Source of the DNA: Brevundimonas abyssalis TAR-001
Lineage (GTDB): Bacteria; Pseudomonadota; Alphaproteobacteria; Caulobacterales; Caulobacteraceae
Assembly: GCF_000466985.1 (NCBI RefSeq)
Contig: NZ_BATC01000023.1
Span: forward strand, 1 to 37,036
Direction of reading: 5' to 3'
Length of the DNA stretch: 37,036 nucleotides
The notes beneath the pieces were generated by a model, which ran no database searches, was not told where the DNA came from, and saw only the letters and a list, made by a program, of their open reading frames with translations. The translations under genes were made by a program, and so were the position numbers. Below, one piece after another: positions 34,160 through 37,036 of the stretch. Within the stretch, counting starts at the first letter, position 1; the number at the start of each line of letters is the position of its first letter.

Positions 34160-35396
34160 CAGATAAAGAACTCGCGCGCTTGATCAGCGCATCCACGAAG
34201 GCGTCGGCGTCCTCCTTCGTATTATATAGGGCGAATGAGGCGCGCGCGCTCGACGTCACGCCCATTCTTCTGGCCAGCGGCTCGGCGCAGTGCAGGCCCG
34301 CCCGCACCGCCACCCCGTACCTGTCCATGATCTGGGCGATGTCATGGGCGTGGGCGCCGTCAACGGTGAAGGTCAGGATGGCCCCCTTCCCGTCCGCCTC
34401 GCCCAGCACCCGCAGTCCGTCGACACCGTCCAGCCGCGCCCGCGCATGGGCGTACAGCGCCTGTTCGTGGGCGATCACCTGGGCCTTGTCGAAGCCCATC
34501 AGCCAGTCCAGCGCCGCGCCCAGGCCGATGGCCTCCAGGATCGGCGGCGTCCCCGCCTCGAACCGGTGCGGCGCCTTCGCATAGGTGACCCGGTCTTCCT
34601 CCACCGTCTCGATCATCTCGCCGCCGCCCTGCCACGGCGGCAGGCTCTCCAGCGCCTCGGCGGTTCCGTACAGCGCCCCGATGCCCGTGGGCCCATACAG
34701 CTTGTGGCCCGTCAGCACGTACCAGTCGCAGCCGATGGCCTGCACGTCGGGTGCGGCGTGCACCGCCCCCTGGCACCCGTCGATCAGCACCCGCGCCCCG
34801 GCCTTGTGCGCCAGCCGGGTGATCTCGGTGATCGGATTGATGGTGCCCAGCACATTGGACATGTGCGTCACCGCTACAATCTTCGTCCGCGGGGTCAGCA
34901 GCGCCTCGAACCCCGCCATGTCCAGCGACCCGTCGTCCAGCACCGGCGCCCATTTCAGCACTGCCCCATACCGCTCGCGCAGCATGTGCCAGGGCACGAT
35001 GTTGGAGTGGTGCTCCATCTGGCTGACGATGATCTCGTCACCCGGCTGGATCGACTGGCCCACGCCCGCCGCCACCAGATTGATCGCCTCGGTCCCGCCC
35101 TTGGTGAAGACGATGTTCGTCTCTGCCTCGGCGTTCAGGAACCGCGCCACGGTCGCCCGCGCGCCCTCGAACGCCTCGGTGGTCTCATTGGCCAGGGTGT
35201 GCAGGCCCCGGTGCACATTGGCGTAGGAGCCCGACATGGCGCCGCTGATCGCGTCGATCACCGCTTGCGGTTTCTGCGCCGAAGCCGCGGAATCCAGATA
35301 GACCAGCGGCCGCCCGTTCACCGTCCGCGACAGGATCGGGAACTGCGCCCGTGCGGCATAGGCGTCAAAGGCTCTCACAACCGATCCGTCAGCCAT
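34159..35396 (-). CDS. sufS: cysteine desulfurase SufS (apparent frameshift at the 3' end)
   Basis: SufS takes sulfur from cysteine for cluster assembly. Motifs: VYLDSAASAQKP, SYANVHRGLHTLANETTEAF, VSQMEHHSNIVPWHML, the PLP lysine in YVLTGHKLYGPTGIGALYG and the active cysteine in VRAGLHCAEPLARRMG. In the given sequence the frame runs past the normal end with an unlikely SSLSDDHGRQADHR tail, stopping at 34128 inside sufT. Adding one base near 34174 gives RAEFFI and a stop at 34159-34161 that forms TGATG with sufT, a 412-aa enzyme. The ATG at 35396 has AAGGG upstream; a GTG at 35378 (GTGA with the sufD stop) is the alternative. Confidence 0.93.
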
Positions 35397-36394
35397 TCCC
35401 GCACCCTTTCCCGCGCGCCCTCGTGATCGATGCGGTCCACCACCTCGATCAGGAACGCCTGCACCAGCAGCGCCCGCGCCTCGTCCGCCGACAGGCCGCG
35501 CTGCTGCATGTAGAACAGGGCGCTCTCGTCCAGCGCCCCCACCGTATTCCCGTGGGCGCACTGCACGTCGTCGGCGTAGATCTCCAGCTCCGGCTTGGCG
35601 TCCACCTCGCCCCGTTCGGACAGGATCAGGGCGTGATGCCCCATGCGCGCATCGGTGCCGTCGGCCCCGCGCTGGACGATGATCTTGCCCTGGAACACGC
35701 CCCGCGCCTGATCCCGCACCACGCCCTTGGTCAGCTGCGAGGTGACCCCGTTCAGACCCGAATGGCTGACCACGCTGGTCATGTCCGCATGGCGCGCGCC
35801 GGTCAGCAGATAGACCCCGTCCATCCGCACCTCGGCGCCCTGCCCGCCGTGGCTCAGGTGTGTCTCCTGCCGCTGCAGTTTCGCCCCGGTCAGCAGGGTG
35901 GTCTGGCGGAACGTCCCGCCCGGCGCCACCGCCACCTTCGCCTCGGCCACCGAGATGGCGTCCTCCGGTTCCTCGACCAGCACCACCCGCGTCACCTCGG
36001 CGCCCGCCGGAATGTCGATGTCCAGCCGGTTGTGCGCCACATAGCCGGCGCCCGACCCCTCATGGCTTTCGAGGATGAGCAACTTGGCGCCCGGCTTGAC
36101 CGCGATGCGTGCAGCGGCGCTGTGGCCGGTGTTGGCAGCTTCCGACACGAACCGCAGCCGCAGGGTCTGTTCGCCCGAGGCCACGAAGGCGTCCGCCCCC
36201 ACGGCCCGCCCGTTGGCGAACGTCATCTCGTCGCCGCCCAGCATCGCGAACGGCCCGCCCGGCGCGACGGAAACCGCCGGCGACGGCTCAGGCGCTTCGC
36301 GCAGAACCCGGCGCAGATCACTGTATTTCCATGCCTCCACCCGCCGCGACGGGAAGGTGGCCGGATCATTGAGGTTCAGGACAGCCGCACTCAC
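35375..36394 (-). CDS. sufD: SufD scaffold component
   Basis: SufD is the SufB paralogue in the SufBC2D scaffold complex. The 339-aa protein has the N-terminal helix region (PSRRVEAWKYSDLRRVL), a long right-handed beta-helix and the C-terminal family block: IYADDVQCAHGNTVGALDES (with the conserved cysteine and histidine), ALFYMQQRGLSADEARALLV and the end helix. The start overlaps the sufC stop by four bases (ATGA). The end overlaps sufS by 22 bases. Confidence 0.95.
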   Translation of the reverse strand: MSAAVLNLNDPATFPSRRVEAWKYSDLRRVLREAPEPSPAVSVAPGGPFAMLGGDEMTFANGRAVGADAFVASGEQTLRLRFVSEAANTGHSAAARIAVKPGAKLLILESHEGSGAGYVAHNRLDIDIPAGAEVTRVVLVEEPEDAISVAEAKVAVAPGGTFRQTTLLTGAKLQRQETHLSHGGQGAEVRMDGVYLLTGARHADMTSVVSHSGLNGVTSQLTKGVVRDQARGVFQGKIIVQRGADGTDARMGHHALILSERGEVDAKPELEIYADDVQCAHGNTVGALDESALFYMQQRGLSADEARALLVQAFLIEVVDRIDHEGARERVREWLTDRL

Positions 36395-37036
36395 GCCGCC
36401 GCCGGAAGGAACTTGTCGTAGCCTTCCGCCTCCAGTTCGTGGGCCAGTTCGGGCCCGCCCGAGGCGACGATGCGCCCGGCCACGAGCACGTGCACCTGGT
36501 CCGGTTTGATGTAGTCCAGCAGGCGCTGATAGTGGGTGATCACCAGCATCGACCGCTCCGGCGACCGCAGGGCGTTCACCCCGTCGGCGACGATGCGCAG
36601 GGCGTCGATGTCCAGACCCGAATCCGTCTCGTCCAGGATCAGCAGTGACGGCTCCAGCAGGGCCATCTGCAGGATCTCCATCCGCTTCTTCTCGCCGCCG
36701 GAGAAGCCCACGTTCAGGGGCCGCTTCAGCATGTCGAAGTCCATCTTCAGGGCCTTCGACGCCTCGCGCACCTTCTTCAGGAAGTCCGGCGCCGAGATCT
36801 CGGCCTCGCCCCGTGCGCGCCGCTGGGCGTTCACCGCCGTGCGCACGAAGGTCAGGGCCGGCACGCCGGGAATCTCGATGGGATACTGGAACGACAGGAA
36901 CACGCCCTTCGCCGCCCGCTCCGCCGGGTCCAGCGCCAGCAGGTCCTCGCCCCGCCAGGTCACGGAGCCCTCCGCCGCCTCGTAGCCGGGCCGCCCGGCC
37001 AGGGCGTAACCCAGGGTCGACTTGCCCGCCCCGTTC
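36391..37036 (-). CDS. sufC: SufC ATPase, 5' end beyond the window
   Basis: SufC is the ABC-type ATPase of the SufBC2D complex. The partial frame enters from the window edge with the Walker A motif NGAGKSTL (bases 37035-37012). It continues with GVFLSFQYPIEIPGV (Q-loop), LNVGFSGGEKKRMEILQMAL (ABC signature), LLILDETDSGLDIDALRIV (Walker B and D-loop) and the switch histidine in VITHYQRLLDYI. About 215 residues are present; roughly 30 N-terminal residues are missing. sufB should follow upstream. Confidence 0.95.
   Translation of the reverse strand, partial: NGAGKSTLGYALAGRPGYEAAEGSVTWRGEDLLALDPAERAAKGVFLSFQYPIEIPGVPALTFVRTAVNAQRRARGEAEISAPDFLKKVREASKALKMDFDMLKRPLNVGFSGGEKKRMEILQMALLEPSLLILDETDSGLDIDALRIVADGVNALRSPERSMLVITHYQRLLDYIKPDQVHVLVAGRIVASGGPELAHELEAEGYDKFLPAAA

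Overview
The window is about 37 kb of GC-rich DNA that reads as the chromosome of an alphaproteobacterium of the order Caulobacterales, most likely Brevundimonas or a close relative. This rests on gene order (plsX-fabH-ihfA-merR; nrdR-ribD-ribE-ribBA-ribH-nusB-thiL; sufC-sufD-sufS-sufT-sufA; rplM-rpsI next to argC), a DUF2842-like gene beside ctaA, a K+-insensitive hppA, and a promoter with Caulobacter-type housekeeping elements. The genus is an inference.

Layout. 1-3.4 kb, minus strand: a DksA/TraR-type zinc-finger protein, recO, argC, a small AT-richer membrane protein, and the rplM-rpsI ribosomal pair with its own promoter and terminator. 3.5-5.2 kb: ctaA (heme A synthase), divergent from two small membrane-protein genes. 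5.2-12.3 kb is the accessory part. It holds a minus-strand operon of three unfamiliar genes (327, 1083 and 176 aa). The 1083-aa product combines two LamG-like lectin domains, a long hydrophobic helical stretch and a C-terminal Cys/His/Asp papain- or transglutaminase-like domain. Divergent from it is a plus-strand cassette: an XRE regulator, a membrane-tethered LuxR-type HTH protein, a multi-pass membrane protein and two small soluble proteins. A tRNA-Pro(GGG) gene bounds this region on the right.

12.7-20.1 kb: a MerR-type regulator, ihfA, fabH, plsX, a YceD/DUF177 protein, a CBP3-like ubiquinol-cytochrome c chaperone, bamE, the proton-pumping pyrophosphatase hppA and a Tat-exported small protein. 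20.2-28.5 kb: thiL, nusB, the riboflavin genes ribH, ribBA, ribE and ribD, then nrdR, glyA, a 72-aa conserved protein, a methyltransferase and hemA, all on the minus strand and mostly overlapping by a few bases. 28.6-33.4 kb: a 3-hydroxyisobutyrate dehydrogenase-type enzyme, a DEAD-box RNA helicase, a GGDEF diguanylate cyclase and a PlsC-type acyltransferase. 33.4 kb to the end: the suf iron-sulfur operon, read right to left, with sufC cut by the window edge.

The main technical result is that ten genes (rplM, the XRE gene, plsX, yceD, hppA, the Tat protein, nusB, glyA, the DEAD-box gene, sufS) are each split by a frameshift that adding one base repairs, nearly always at a run of two or three G or C. 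All ten shifts have the same sign and several genes are normally essential. They look like base-calling or assembly deletions rather than gene decay, and I annotate these genes as intact CDS with a note.

Biologically, the two riboflavin oddities stand out (a ribD with only the reductase domain, and a ribBA whose cyclohydrolase half lacks the zinc cysteines), together with the uncharacterised LamG/cysteine-hydrolase operon, which is the best candidate here for an undescribed system.
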